Source: Apium graveolens (taxonomy: Eukaryota > Streptophyta > Magnoliopsida > Apiales > Apiaceae). From it: DNA of 64,000 nt. The position numbers were made by a program, and so were the translations under genes. How positions within the stretch are numbered: position 1 is the stretch's first letter; each line of letters begins with the position of its first letter. This document shows, piece by piece, positions 1-9,492 of the stretch. A model generated the notes under the pieces. That model was not told the origin of the DNA. It did no database searches and saw only the letters and a list, made by a program, of their open reading frames with translations. The DNA lies in contig NC_133653.1 in the NCBI RefSeq assembly GCF_009905375.1, positions 82,472,911 through 82,536,910 on the forward strand. Direction: 5' to 3'.

Positions 1-573
1 AATTGCGCATCTTTTCGGTCTCGATTTGCATACTTCGTTTGTCGATCTTCAGCTGCAACTAATATTTTCCGAATTATTTCTACCTTTTCTTTCGTTTGTT
101 GAACTAGCTCTGGGCCAATTAATTTGCGCTCGCCAACCTCGTCCCAATACGTAGGGGACCTACATTTTCTTCCATACAACGCTTCATGAGGCGGCATGCC
201 AATACTCGCGTGATAACTGTTGTTGTAGGAAAACTCAATTAATGGGAAATGATCGTCCCAATTTCCTTTGAAATCTATTGCACAGGTTCGCAACATATCT
301 TCAATTGTCTGAATTGTCCTTTCACTTTGTCCGTCAGTCTGCGGATGATATGCCGTACTCATTTTCAGCTTCGTTCCGAAATGATCATGGAATTGTCTCC
401 AAAATCTCGAGTTAAACCTTGGATCTCTATCAGACACGATAGATACAGGAACTCCGTGACGCATCACAATCTCATCCAAATACAATTTGACCAACTTTTC
501 CAACGAAAACCTTTCATTTATCGGCAAGAAATGTGCTGACTTCGTCAATCGATCGATTACCACCCAAATCGCA
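1..573 (-). pseudogene. Element A integrase core, out of frame continuation
   Basis: The integrase of A continues here in another frame than the upstream piece, after a small deletion next to 574. On the minus strand one can read the second catalytic Asp in SDRDPRF near 430-440 and the glutamate helix near 285-320 (ERTIQTIEDML), i.e. most of the DDE core. The homologous stretch of element C (49767-50426) reads the same way. The C-terminal part and the chromodomain lie beyond the left edge. Confidence 0.85.
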
Positions 574-1752
574 TCATAAGTGTAATCCTACCACGAAATC
601 CATCACGATATATTCCCATTTCCATTCTGGTATATCTAGTGGTTGAAGCAGTCCACTTGGCCTCTGATGTTCCGCTTTGACTCTTTGACACGTATACCAT
701 TTACTTATCCATTCCGCAATTTCCTTTTTCATGTTTGGCCACCAATAACTTTCTTTTAAATCCTGGTACATTTTCGTAGTTCCAGGGTGAATTGAAAATC
801 TCGAGTTATGCGCTTCTTGCAAAATCTCGTGCTTTAGTTCCACGACATTAGGTATCCAAATACGTGAATTAACACGGTAAATTCCTTTTCGATCCTTTTG
901 AGCTTTGACTTCTTCCCCGAATAACCTATCATTTTCGCGATTTATCACTTGCTCTTGGCAGCATCGAATCTTTTCCAAAATTTCGGGTTGAAATGATATC
1001 GCATATATTGTTTCACCTCCAAATTCCGGAGTCCGCACTTCTATTTCCATCTTTTCGAAATCCTTGATCAAGTCTTCCGATGACGTTAACATATTCAACC
1101 TTTCCTTGCGACTTAGAGCGTTTGCTACCACATTTGCCTTTCCAGGATGATAGTTTATCGTACAATTATAATCTTTGATCAATTTTAACCATCTTCTTTG
1201 TCTCATATTCAACTCCTTTTGAGTGAAAATATACTTTAAACTCTTATAATCCGTATAAATCTCGCACTTTTCCCCGTATAAATAATGTCTCCAAATTTTA
1301 AGGGCAAACACAATTGCTGCCAATTCCAGATCATGCATGGAATACTTTTGCTCGTACGGCTTGAGTTGCCTTGACGCATATGCTATTACCTTCCCGTGTT
1401 GCATTAACACACATCCAAGTCCTTTATACGAAGCATCACTGAATATCACAAATTCTCCTTTTTCATTAGGTAACACCAACACTGGGGTGGTTACCAATCT
1501 CTTCTTTAACTCTTGAAAGCTTTCCTCGCACTTTTCCGTCCACACAAACTTCTCGTTATTACTTGTCAATTTTGTTAAGGGAACAACAATCTTCGAGAAA
1601 TCTTGCGCAAATCTTCTATAGTATCCGGCTAATCCCAGAAAACTTCTGACATCCGTAGGAGTCTTGGGTCTTTCCCAATTCATTACAGCTTCTATCTTGG
1701 CTGGGTCCACTTTGATTCCTCCTTTATTAACTACATGTCTAAGAAATTGCAC
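574..1752 (-). pseudogene. Element A RT end, RNase H and integrase start
   Basis: A 392-codon open stretch. It opens with the end of reverse transcriptase, followed by a Ty3-type RNase H (catalytic Asp in FSDASYKG about residue 105, Glu in HDLELAA, Asp in the YTDYKSL motif, where the usual His is Tyr). Next comes the integrase zinc domain (HPG...CQRVK around residues 320-360). The first zinc cysteine is replaced by Trp (KWYTC, against KCYTC in element C), which should damage metal binding. The first catalytic Asp of the integrase core lies near the end (VMDF). The frame closes at a small deletion relative to C. Together with its neighbours it formed one gag-pol frame. Confidence 0.9.
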
Positions 1753-1783
1753 TTCCTTTAGCCAAAATTCACACTTCGAAAAC

Positions 1784-3172
1784 TTACAGCCTCTCTTTCC
1801 TCAGAATTTCTAGAGAAATCCTCAAATGCTCCTTATGATCTTCTTCCGTCTTGGAGTAAATCAGTATATCGTAAATAAACACAATAACGAACTTATCCAA
1901 ATATTGCTTGAACACTTTGTTCATAAGATCCATAAATGCGGTTGGCGCATTCGTCAAACCAAACGCCATTACTAAAAACTCGTAGTGTCCATATCTCGTT
2001 TGAAACACTGTCTTGGGTATATCTTCCGCTTTAATCTTTAATTGATGATACCCCGAACTTAAATCAATCTTGGAGAACCACGAAGCTCCTTTTAGCTGAT
2101 CGAATAAGTCATCGATTCGCGGTAGAGGGTACTTATTCTTAATCGTCAACTTATTCAATTCGCGATAGTCAATGCACAACCTCAAACTTCCATCCTTTTT
2201 CTTTACAAACAACACCGGTGCGCCCCACGGGGATACACTCGGCCGAATTACTCCTTTATCCAACAATTCTTGCAACTGAGCTGCCAATTCCTTCATCTCG
2301 ACTGGCGCCATACGATAGGGAGCTTTCGATACTGGTTCCGTTCCAGGAGCCAAATCAATCGTAAACTCGATCTCTCTATCTGGAGGTGGTCCAGGCAATT
2401 TATCAGGAAATACATCAGGAAAATCTCTTACTATTGGAATATCTTCAATCCTTACGGATTCTTTTTCCACGTCTTTAATATGAGCCAAATAAACTTCGCA
2501 TCCTTGACGTATTAATCTTCTCGCCTCAATAGCCGTTAGAAATTTCTTCTCTTGCCTCTTTCCTTTAAATATCACTTCCTCACCATCATTGGTTCTTAAC
2601 TTCACTTTCTTACTTTTACATTCTATTTGCGCCTCATGGTTTGACAACCAATCCATTCCTAGTATAACCTTAAATTCTCCTAACTTAAAAGGAATTAAGT
2701 CAGCAGAAAAGTGCCGACCTTCTATAGACACATCACAATCAGGGCAAATCTTATTAACAACAACTTTCTCTTGATTTGCTACCTCTATAATCAAATTAGG
2801 CTCTAGAGGGTACGCAACACAATTTAACTTATCAAGAATACTTTCAGAGATAAAAGATCTAGTTGCTCTAGAATCCATCAATACTTTTACATCTACTGAG
2901 TTAATAACAAGCATACCTGCTACCACGTCCACATCTTGCACCGCATCTTTCATTATCATATTAAAGGTCCTAGCTCTGGGTTGAGCTGATGGTACTAGGA
3001 GAGATGGCGGTCCAGCAATCCTAGGAACATTGGCCTTCTGTACAGGCTCCTTGTAACTCCTGGCCATATGGCCCACCTTTCCACACTTGAAACAAGCCAA
3101 GTTAGGCTTCCTTGTTCCATTTGGACACTCTGAAGAGTAATGCCCTTTCTGGTTACACTTGAAACAGGTCAC
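1784..3172 (-). pseudogene. Element A zinc knuckles, protease and reverse transcriptase
   Basis: A 462-codon stretch in the order CCHC knuckles, aspartic protease, reverse transcriptase. The first knuckle ([14 protein letters not shown]) is intact; in the second the last Cys is Tyr (ARSYKE against ARNCKE in C). The protease active site reads DSRA where element C has DSGA, so the catalytic triad glycine is lost. RT motifs are clear ([33 protein letters not shown]), but the first of the paired catalytic aspartates is Tyr (FIYDIL). A 5-base deletion relative to C near 1785 shifts the frame into the next piece. Non-functional. Confidence 0.92.
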
Positions 3173-3223
3173 GTCTAACTTATTACACCTTCCCGGGTGT
3201 CTCCTTCCACAATTCTTGCATTC

Positions 3224-4066
3224 CTAAATCCGAGGTCTATCATCCTTCCCCGGTTGTCCTGCTTTTTGGAAACAGTTCTTCTGGGCTCCGTTACCGAGTT
3301 TAAACTTCTGAAAATTTTGGTGCTGAACTCCACCATTCCTTCCAAACTTTCCTCTAAACTTTGAAATTCCTTGCTCTTGCTCCGAGCTTTCAAATTTCCT
3401 TTTCCTTCCTTCATTTTCTCTCGTCGCAGCTTCACGCTCTCCTTCTACTATCATTACCTTTTGTACCAAGAAAACATAATTCTTGATCTCCAACAACGCT
3501 ACTTGACTCCTAATCCAAGGCTTAAGTCCCTGTTGGAACCTCTTAGCCTTCTTTGCCTCCGTATTTACATACTCAGGTACGAACCTAGACAGCTCCGAAA
3601 ATTTCACTTCATATTCTGCTACCGACATATCCTCTTGCCTAAGGTCCAGAAATTTCATTTCCAACTGATCTTGCATATAACTCGGAAAATATTTCTTCAA
3701 GAACATTTCAGTAAACTTCTCCCATGTTAAGTCCTTTCCTTCCAACAACGCCTTCGAAGACTCCCACCAGAAACTCGCTTCATCTTTAAGGTAATAACTC
3801 GCATACTGGGCTTTCTTGTCGTCCTTAACTTCTGCTAACTCAAAGGCTTTTTCCATTTCTCTTAACCACGACTGTGCATTTATCGGATCGGGCAATCCTA
3901 AGAATTCTGGGGGATGAACAGATTGAAAGTGTTTAAAGTTTCTAACTTTAGGGGCCACAGGTTGTTGCAAAAGCTGAGCAAGTCTGCTCATCATGGTGGT
4001 TTTTGGCTTTACTTCTGGGTCTTGATTTAGAATTTCTTCTTCTTGGTGATCTGGTGAGTTGACCAT
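3224..4066 (-). pseudogene. Element A gag (capsid domain), ended by one nonsense codon
   Basis: A 280-codon frame with a plant retrotransposon gag domain: QSVHPPEFLG, the WLREMEKAF helix, the SFWWES tryptophan pair and the KYFPSYM-QLEMKFLDLRQ segment, followed by a basic Lys/Arg/Gln-rich tail. The stop TAG at 3224-3226 replaces a glutamine codon still present in element C (RPQMQECRNC in C). Reading through it, the frame runs into the knuckle-protease piece, so gag-pol was a single frame ancestrally. The start Met at 4066 is matched at the same place in C (56032). Confidence 0.9.
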
Positions 4067-4597
4067 TTCTTACAAACCTGATTGAGCAATTATTTAGCAA
4101 TATGATAGCATGGCATATATAACAGCATTTTATTATAGAATCTCTTTTATGGGTTTTAAGCTTTACCCAATTTTGCACATGCAATCTTATTAATACATAA
4201 TTCTCATATCAGTGTTATTTTCTCATGGCACAGGATATGGTGTTACGAATTTTAAACATGGTTATACGAAAATATGGTATTCAGAACAGTTTATGCAGAT
4301 CTTTAGGGTGCACGATAGAATACAAGATAATGGATTCATTTAACAAAGGGTACATAAATAAAAGTCTGGTTACCACAAGTTCTGAAATAAGGTACAATAA
4401 TATAGCAGAGTTAAATAGAGGAAAAACTGGAAAATATCCCCTATCTACCCCTAACTTTTAACAAATACTACTACCGCAAAGTTCCAAAGTACAATACAAC
4501 AAATGAATAAGGGATCCCGGAATCTGACCAAGTATCCCAAAGCCTACTGGCGCTGAAAACAACAACTACGGGCTCAACCAACAGTCCCGCCTAACAA
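4067..4597 (-). other. Element A gag leader, non-coding
   Basis: Untranslated leader between the accessory frame and gag on the minus strand. It aligns along its length with 56033-56575 of element C but has several small insertions and deletions that are not multiples of three, unlike the frame upstream of it. No other feature seen. Confidence 0.6.
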
Positions 4598-5092
4598 CTA
4601 ATCATCCAGAATCTCTCTCAACATCACCAACGTCCATCGAATGATCTTATGCAGCCTCCGGGCCTCAGCATCAACATCACTAGTGGATGATCCCTCATCT
4701 AACCTCCTCCGGGCAACCTGCTCCACCATCTTAATCCGGACTCGCCACTCATCATCCATAACTGAAGTGCTCTGCCTAGTCTCTCGAGCTAGCCTATCCA
4801 CCAAGGCTCCCAACTCAGGAATACGGGAGTAAACAAAGTCTCGGTCCTAGGCTAACTTGCCACCAACACTAACAGGCACAGTCTTAGGCATCTTAGACTC
4901 TGGCTCAAGGGCAGGGGTCCCTGAATCTGGCCTCAAGGGTGAAATCTGCATTGGGATCTCACTACTCTCAGAAGAATCCTCCTCTGGGTCTAAACTAACA
5001 TACACAGGCTCCTCTGGAGAGGGTGGAATGGGGTCCACTGGGGTACCGGTCAAACTAATCTCTGAATCTGAATCACTACCACTACTGGGATC
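4598..5092 (-). pseudogene. Element A accessory protein, putative exon 2 (acidic, Ser-rich)
   Basis: A 165-codon frame (164 residues) upstream of gag, same strand. It starts after a pyrimidine-rich tract ending in CAG at 5093-5095, a good splice acceptor. The first 80 residues are rich in Ser, Asp, Glu and Pro (SGSDSDSEISLTG, DPIPPSPEEPVY); the second half is Arg/Glu-rich and probably helical (MVEQVARRRLDEG), ending LREILDD. A single TAG (at 4847) interrupts it; element C has a sense codon there but carries its own stop elsewhere, and the exon is exactly 495 bases in both. That points to an ancestral intact frame under coding constraint. No family recognised. Confidence 0.55.
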
Positions 5093-5315
5093 CTGAGAGA
5101 AAACACAAAACAGCAACCAAGAAACAACGTTAGGGTTAAATAAATCTTCCAGCTAACTCACACCCTAACTCTAGTTTCCACTTGAGCTAATACACACTTT
5201 TGCTTAGACTATACCTAATAGTCTAACTCAACTCTATATGAGTCGAACTCTCTCGCGATTTATACCCAAAATACCCTTTTTAAATCCTAGCTTGTCTCAG
5301 GGACTAGATCCTGTA

Positions 5316-5327
5316 GCTCTGATACCA
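5316..5327 (-). promoter_or_regulatory. Element A primer-binding site (initiator tRNA-Met)
   Basis: Minus-strand TGGTATCAGAGC, complementary to the 3' end of plant initiator tRNA-Met, three bases from the end of the 5' LTR. It fixes element orientation and the LTR boundary. Confidence 0.95.
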
Positions 5328-5599
5328 ACTTGTGACACCCTCAATCTCGGGGTTAGGAAATGAGGACCCACACACCTTTAATCTATTAATTAAATAAGCA
5401 TAAACCCCGATTACCTACTAACAGGATCAAACAGGATAAAGTATGAGACAAGATTACAACTACCAACCATAAAATATAACTTACAACCCCAAAATAATAT
5501 TAAATATACATAGTCGATCCCGGCTTGGAACCGACAGATAACCCATTGTATCTTTACAACTCTCTGGCTAAGCGCTTGCTCACTCAAAAACACCACTAC

Positions 5600-5680
5600 C
5601 TGCTCTGGCAACCGGAAGCCCTCAACACGATAGGGACCACCAGGTACGCTCTTACGAGCAGTGCGCCTAAGCCTGACCAT
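5600..5680 (-). CDS. Putative accessory exon 1 in LTR of A (H3-tail-like N-terminus)
   Basis: Twenty-seven codons starting MVRLRRTARKSV and ending ...RLPEQ at a CAG|GTAGTG splice donor, phase 0, which matches the phase of the acceptor at 5092. A CAG acceptor lies just before the Met (exon start about 5692), after a T-rich tract. The three LTR copies of this family all keep this frame: C 5' LTR 57582-57662, C 3' LTR ending at 34887. The exon structure is inferred; no transcript is available. Confidence 0.4.
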
Positions 5681-8399
5681 CTTCTTTCTTAACTGCCATG
5701 GTTAGATTAAAACAAAACATATGAGTATAAAACTCAGCAAGTAACTATAAAGTAGTTCAACAATATAAAATTCACAATATACTTTACCAATCTAAGGGCA
5801 TTCTACTTTATCAGATCTAGGTGGCACGTTTCTATCTTTTGGGTTAAGAAAGGGTTAAGAAGGAAAAATTTGGGGCTTTCAAGGAACAAGGCTCAAAGCT
5901 GGGTGAAAGCCGACATTCATCACAAATCATTATCGGGATCACAAATGATCTTTCAAAAAGGAAAGCGGCAATCTTTTCATTATAAGGAATCAGTTATATG
6001 ATCAACATAATTAAGAATCAGGGTTCACGAGCTACAAGCTTCATAATATCACAATCAAATCTTTTCAAAGCAATATAAACCATTTTCATTTTCAAAGAAT
6101 CATTTACTGAGTAGGAAATTTCAATTCCCTTTTTTAAGATAATCAATATGGAACCCTTGTTTGGACCATTTTATCTTTCATTTCATTATAATACGGGTGA
6201 TCAGCCCGTACCGACCTCCATCTGGTCTTTAAGGTACCAAAGGCATAATTTCAGCCTTAAACTGGACTAGCCCCGCTAGCCTCTTACAATGACTGGACTA
6301 GTCCCACTAGCCTCTTACGTCCAATCCAATCCATCAGGAATTCGTTTGGAAAACCTTGAGTTGGAAAAAGTAGGTTTTCTAAATTCATTTTATCATCACC
6401 AAGAATATGAAATCATTCGGACTCTTTCAAGTCGAAACTAATTCTTAAATCCAATTTCAAGAAATCAAAGTTATGGAAATGAATCAAGGATAAACAAGGT
6501 GCAATTTTAAGGATCTTGAATTAATGATAACAAGGTACTTAAGTTAGAAGAATCAAAACTGTTTCAAGGATCGATAAGGAATATGGTGATCAAGGAATAT
6601 AACATCATTACAAGGGATTCGTAAAGGTACTTATAGGGTTTATAACAGTTCACGGTATAACAAATAATTTGAATAGGAAAGATAGGTTACCAAAAGGTTG
6701 AATCAATGAGCTTATCAATAACAGTTTTACAAGATCAAAAAAGGGTATCTCAAATCAATAACAGGGGTTCATACTTTTAACAGTTCAATACTCTGCATGG
6801 CATGAACAATATCCTCTCTAAAACCATTTACACAAGTAATTAGAGTTACTTGCCTGAATTCGCTTTCCTGAAGGTTGAACTACTGCCACCTAGTATACTC
6901 TTCCCTTTCCTAGTTTGAATGCCCTCACGCTCCGAATCTACAATAAAAACCAAAACCTTAATCAGTTTCTCAACTCTCGTTCCCAGAACGATCACTCAAT
7001 ACGATAGCTTGGTTATACTCTTAACTCAATATACGAGTATAGCTTATACACATATGCACATAACACATAACACATTCCTTTCTCATAGCCTTTATATCTT
7101 TATATACTCAACAATCAACTTATACTTGCTTAACCTTAACTATTCTTCAAATCACACTATTATAACTCATACGAGTACATGATTAATTCACAACTAAATC
7201 TTTACGATCATAACTTTAACTTATAGTTCTTTAATATCAAACAACTTAATTCCCTTTTTCTTTTACTCCTAAATTCGAACCACAACAACCATCCAACAAA
7301 CAAATAAATCACATATCTCCTAGAATTTCACATGCAATCACTTAGCAAGGTAATGGAACCAAATCAATTGCTTTTATACTTATATTCCATTCGGCTATAA
7401 ACACAAAAACACAACCAAGCGTACTCAATTTCAATTATACATAATCAAACACAAATAAACCTCTTTTGGTAACATGCAAATTACAAGAGTCTCTTACGCA
7501 ATTAAGCTTCATTCTTTTTAATCCAAAAACCGAATCATAATCAAATTAAGAATCGAAAATCAACACCTTCTTCAATTATCAAAATTCGAACACAAGCATC
7601 ATCCAATCATTGACATGCAACCAAATTTTCCCTTTTAATTATCACTAGCAACTAATATAATTAGCATGTAAACTCACAAAATCAACTTAATTCTCTTTTT
7701 AACCATAAGACCCATTCGGGTTTTCAAGAAAACACACATGCAAAGATCAATCTTGACAGGCAAAGTTTTAAATCACAATTTAAGGACCAAACAATGATAT
7801 GCATCACTAATTCTTCTTTTAAACTAACATGCAATCACATTATCACTAATTAAGCTTAGTTTACACTAAGAATCAAGTCACAAAATCCAATTCCCTTTTT
7901 ATTAGTACAAAACCCTAACCAAAACTTAGCATGCAATAACAATTTCACTCATTTTAAGCCATTAACCATTCTAATAACAATCCATAATCACTTTATTCAA
8001 CAAAAAAAATCAAATCAATAACTTCAAAGATCAAAACCATTCGGGTTTTTCAAGAATAACAAACGTAACAATCAAAAATAAGTATTTGGTGTAGTAGAGC
8101 TCAGTGACTACATCATGACTCACCACCGGTTCACCGGAGTTCATCACCGGTGGCAGTGGCTTCACGGTGGTGCCCTCATTCGAGGGTATCCAACCATAAA
8201 ACCTCCGATTCACTTAAAAAAATGCAGCAACACTACATGTAATATGATTTCATCATAAAGATCACGGAAACAAGAATTTATCAAACAAAACTCGGGTCTC
8301 GGCTCAAAACCGAACCCAAACACATACACACACTTCGCATGCAAGCATAAACACACACATGCACATGAATTGAAGCTCATGTATGGAACAAAGATGAAG

Positions 8400-8574
8400 A
8401 TTCATGGAGGATTTCAAAGAATTAGAGAGAGAGAGACAATATACCTAGAGGAAAAAGAGAGAGAAGAGAGAGCTTCTAGAGTGAGAGAGAGAGATGAGAG
8501 AAAAATGAGAGAATGAGAGAATGAGAGAAAGTGGTCGGGTGGAAAATAAAAGGAGGAGGAAACGAGTTTATATA
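8400..8574 (-). promoter_or_regulatory. LTR promoter of A: TATA box and CT-rich leader
   Basis: TATATAAA on the minus strand at 8567-8574, followed downstream by about 100 bases of CT repeats typical of plant 5' untranslated leaders. A candidate leader donor CTAG|GTATAT ends an exon at 8445. Element C has the equivalent TATAAAT boxes at 44714-44720 and 60623-60629. The transcription start, probably near 8540, is inferred. Confidence 0.55.
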
Positions 8575-9492
8575 TGCTTAGAGGGTAGGGGTAGTTTAGT
8601 AATTTACTAATCCCCCTTTTTATGTTTGATTTACCTTCTCTTTTTACTCAAATAAGATAGAAATTGAATATTGGGTATTTTCCTCTCAAAAAGTTGAAAA
8701 TTATTGGGAATGAAATTTTAAAACGTAGATTTCAAAATTTGCTTTCCAACCATTACCCATAATAAGATTTTGAGCCCACGGTTGATTTTATATGATTTTT
8801 ACAAGTTCGTACTAAATATAGCATTTTAGCACATAATAATCAATTTAAAATGCAACGATCACCAAATAAATTCGTCCATCATTTTTAGAAAGTCTCTAGG
8901 ACTATTTCGAAGATAACAGAATAAATCTCATGCCTTTATCTTACTCAAATAATTTTATTAAAATGTGCTAAGGTTAAATAAACCTTATTTAAATCAAATA
9001 ATTCCCTTAAATCCATAAAAATATCAACAGATCACGTAATCATGCATATAGACAAGCAAGCACACATACGAACACATCACAACTCATGTATGATCATAAA
9101 AATTGTCCTTCTTTAATATTATTACTTTCTACGCGTACCGGGTCACATTTTGGCTGACGGCTTGACGCTCAGCGTTTCAATTACGCTTTACAATATCATT
9201 ATCGACTGACACGTCACTAGAACACAATACTTTACTCAAGCATTTCATTTCACATAATAACACATTTTAAATACTTTACTCCCTCTTTAGGACGGATTCC
9301 GTTCTACTTGACGACCCGATAACACAGCTTAATTCCTAAGCCGACTCTTTAAATTGGAACGATCTATTTACGCTCCTAGATACTAATATACAGTAAAGGC
9401 AATTAATCAACACTTAATCACGTAATTATAATCACTTCTCATAAATCACACTTTATTCACTTAATTACGTCACAAAATTCTCAGTCGTCACA

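Larger units (their letters stand above)
1..9492 (-). mobile_element. Element A: Ty3/gypsy chromovirus (Tekay-like), partial, decayed
   Basis: Read on the minus strand this is 5' LTR (9492-5331), primer-binding site, leader with an accessory frame, gag, protease, reverse transcriptase, RNase H and integrase, cut by the left window edge before the integrase C-terminus and the other LTR. The order RT-RNH-IN defines Ty3/gypsy; the relative C in this window ends in a chromodomain, and LTRs above 4 kb fit the Tekay/Del group. The right boundary is set by comparison with element B: the bases after 9492 (cgtac...) continue a sequence that is uninterrupted at 18654, so A is nested in B's 5' LTR. Frame lesions (3226, near 1760, near 574) and altered catalytic residues show it is not autonomous. 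Confidence 0.93.
5331..9492 (-). repeat. Element A 5' LTR, 4162 bp
   Basis: On the plus strand it begins TGTGACACCC and ends AGTCGTCACA, matching the LTRs of element C (57313-61548). It holds a minus-strand TATA box at 8567-8574, a CT-rich untranslated stretch just downstream (8400-8530), a coding-like GC-rich block (8098-8212) and the putative accessory exon 1 (5600-5680). The rest is AT-rich. Confidence 0.93.
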
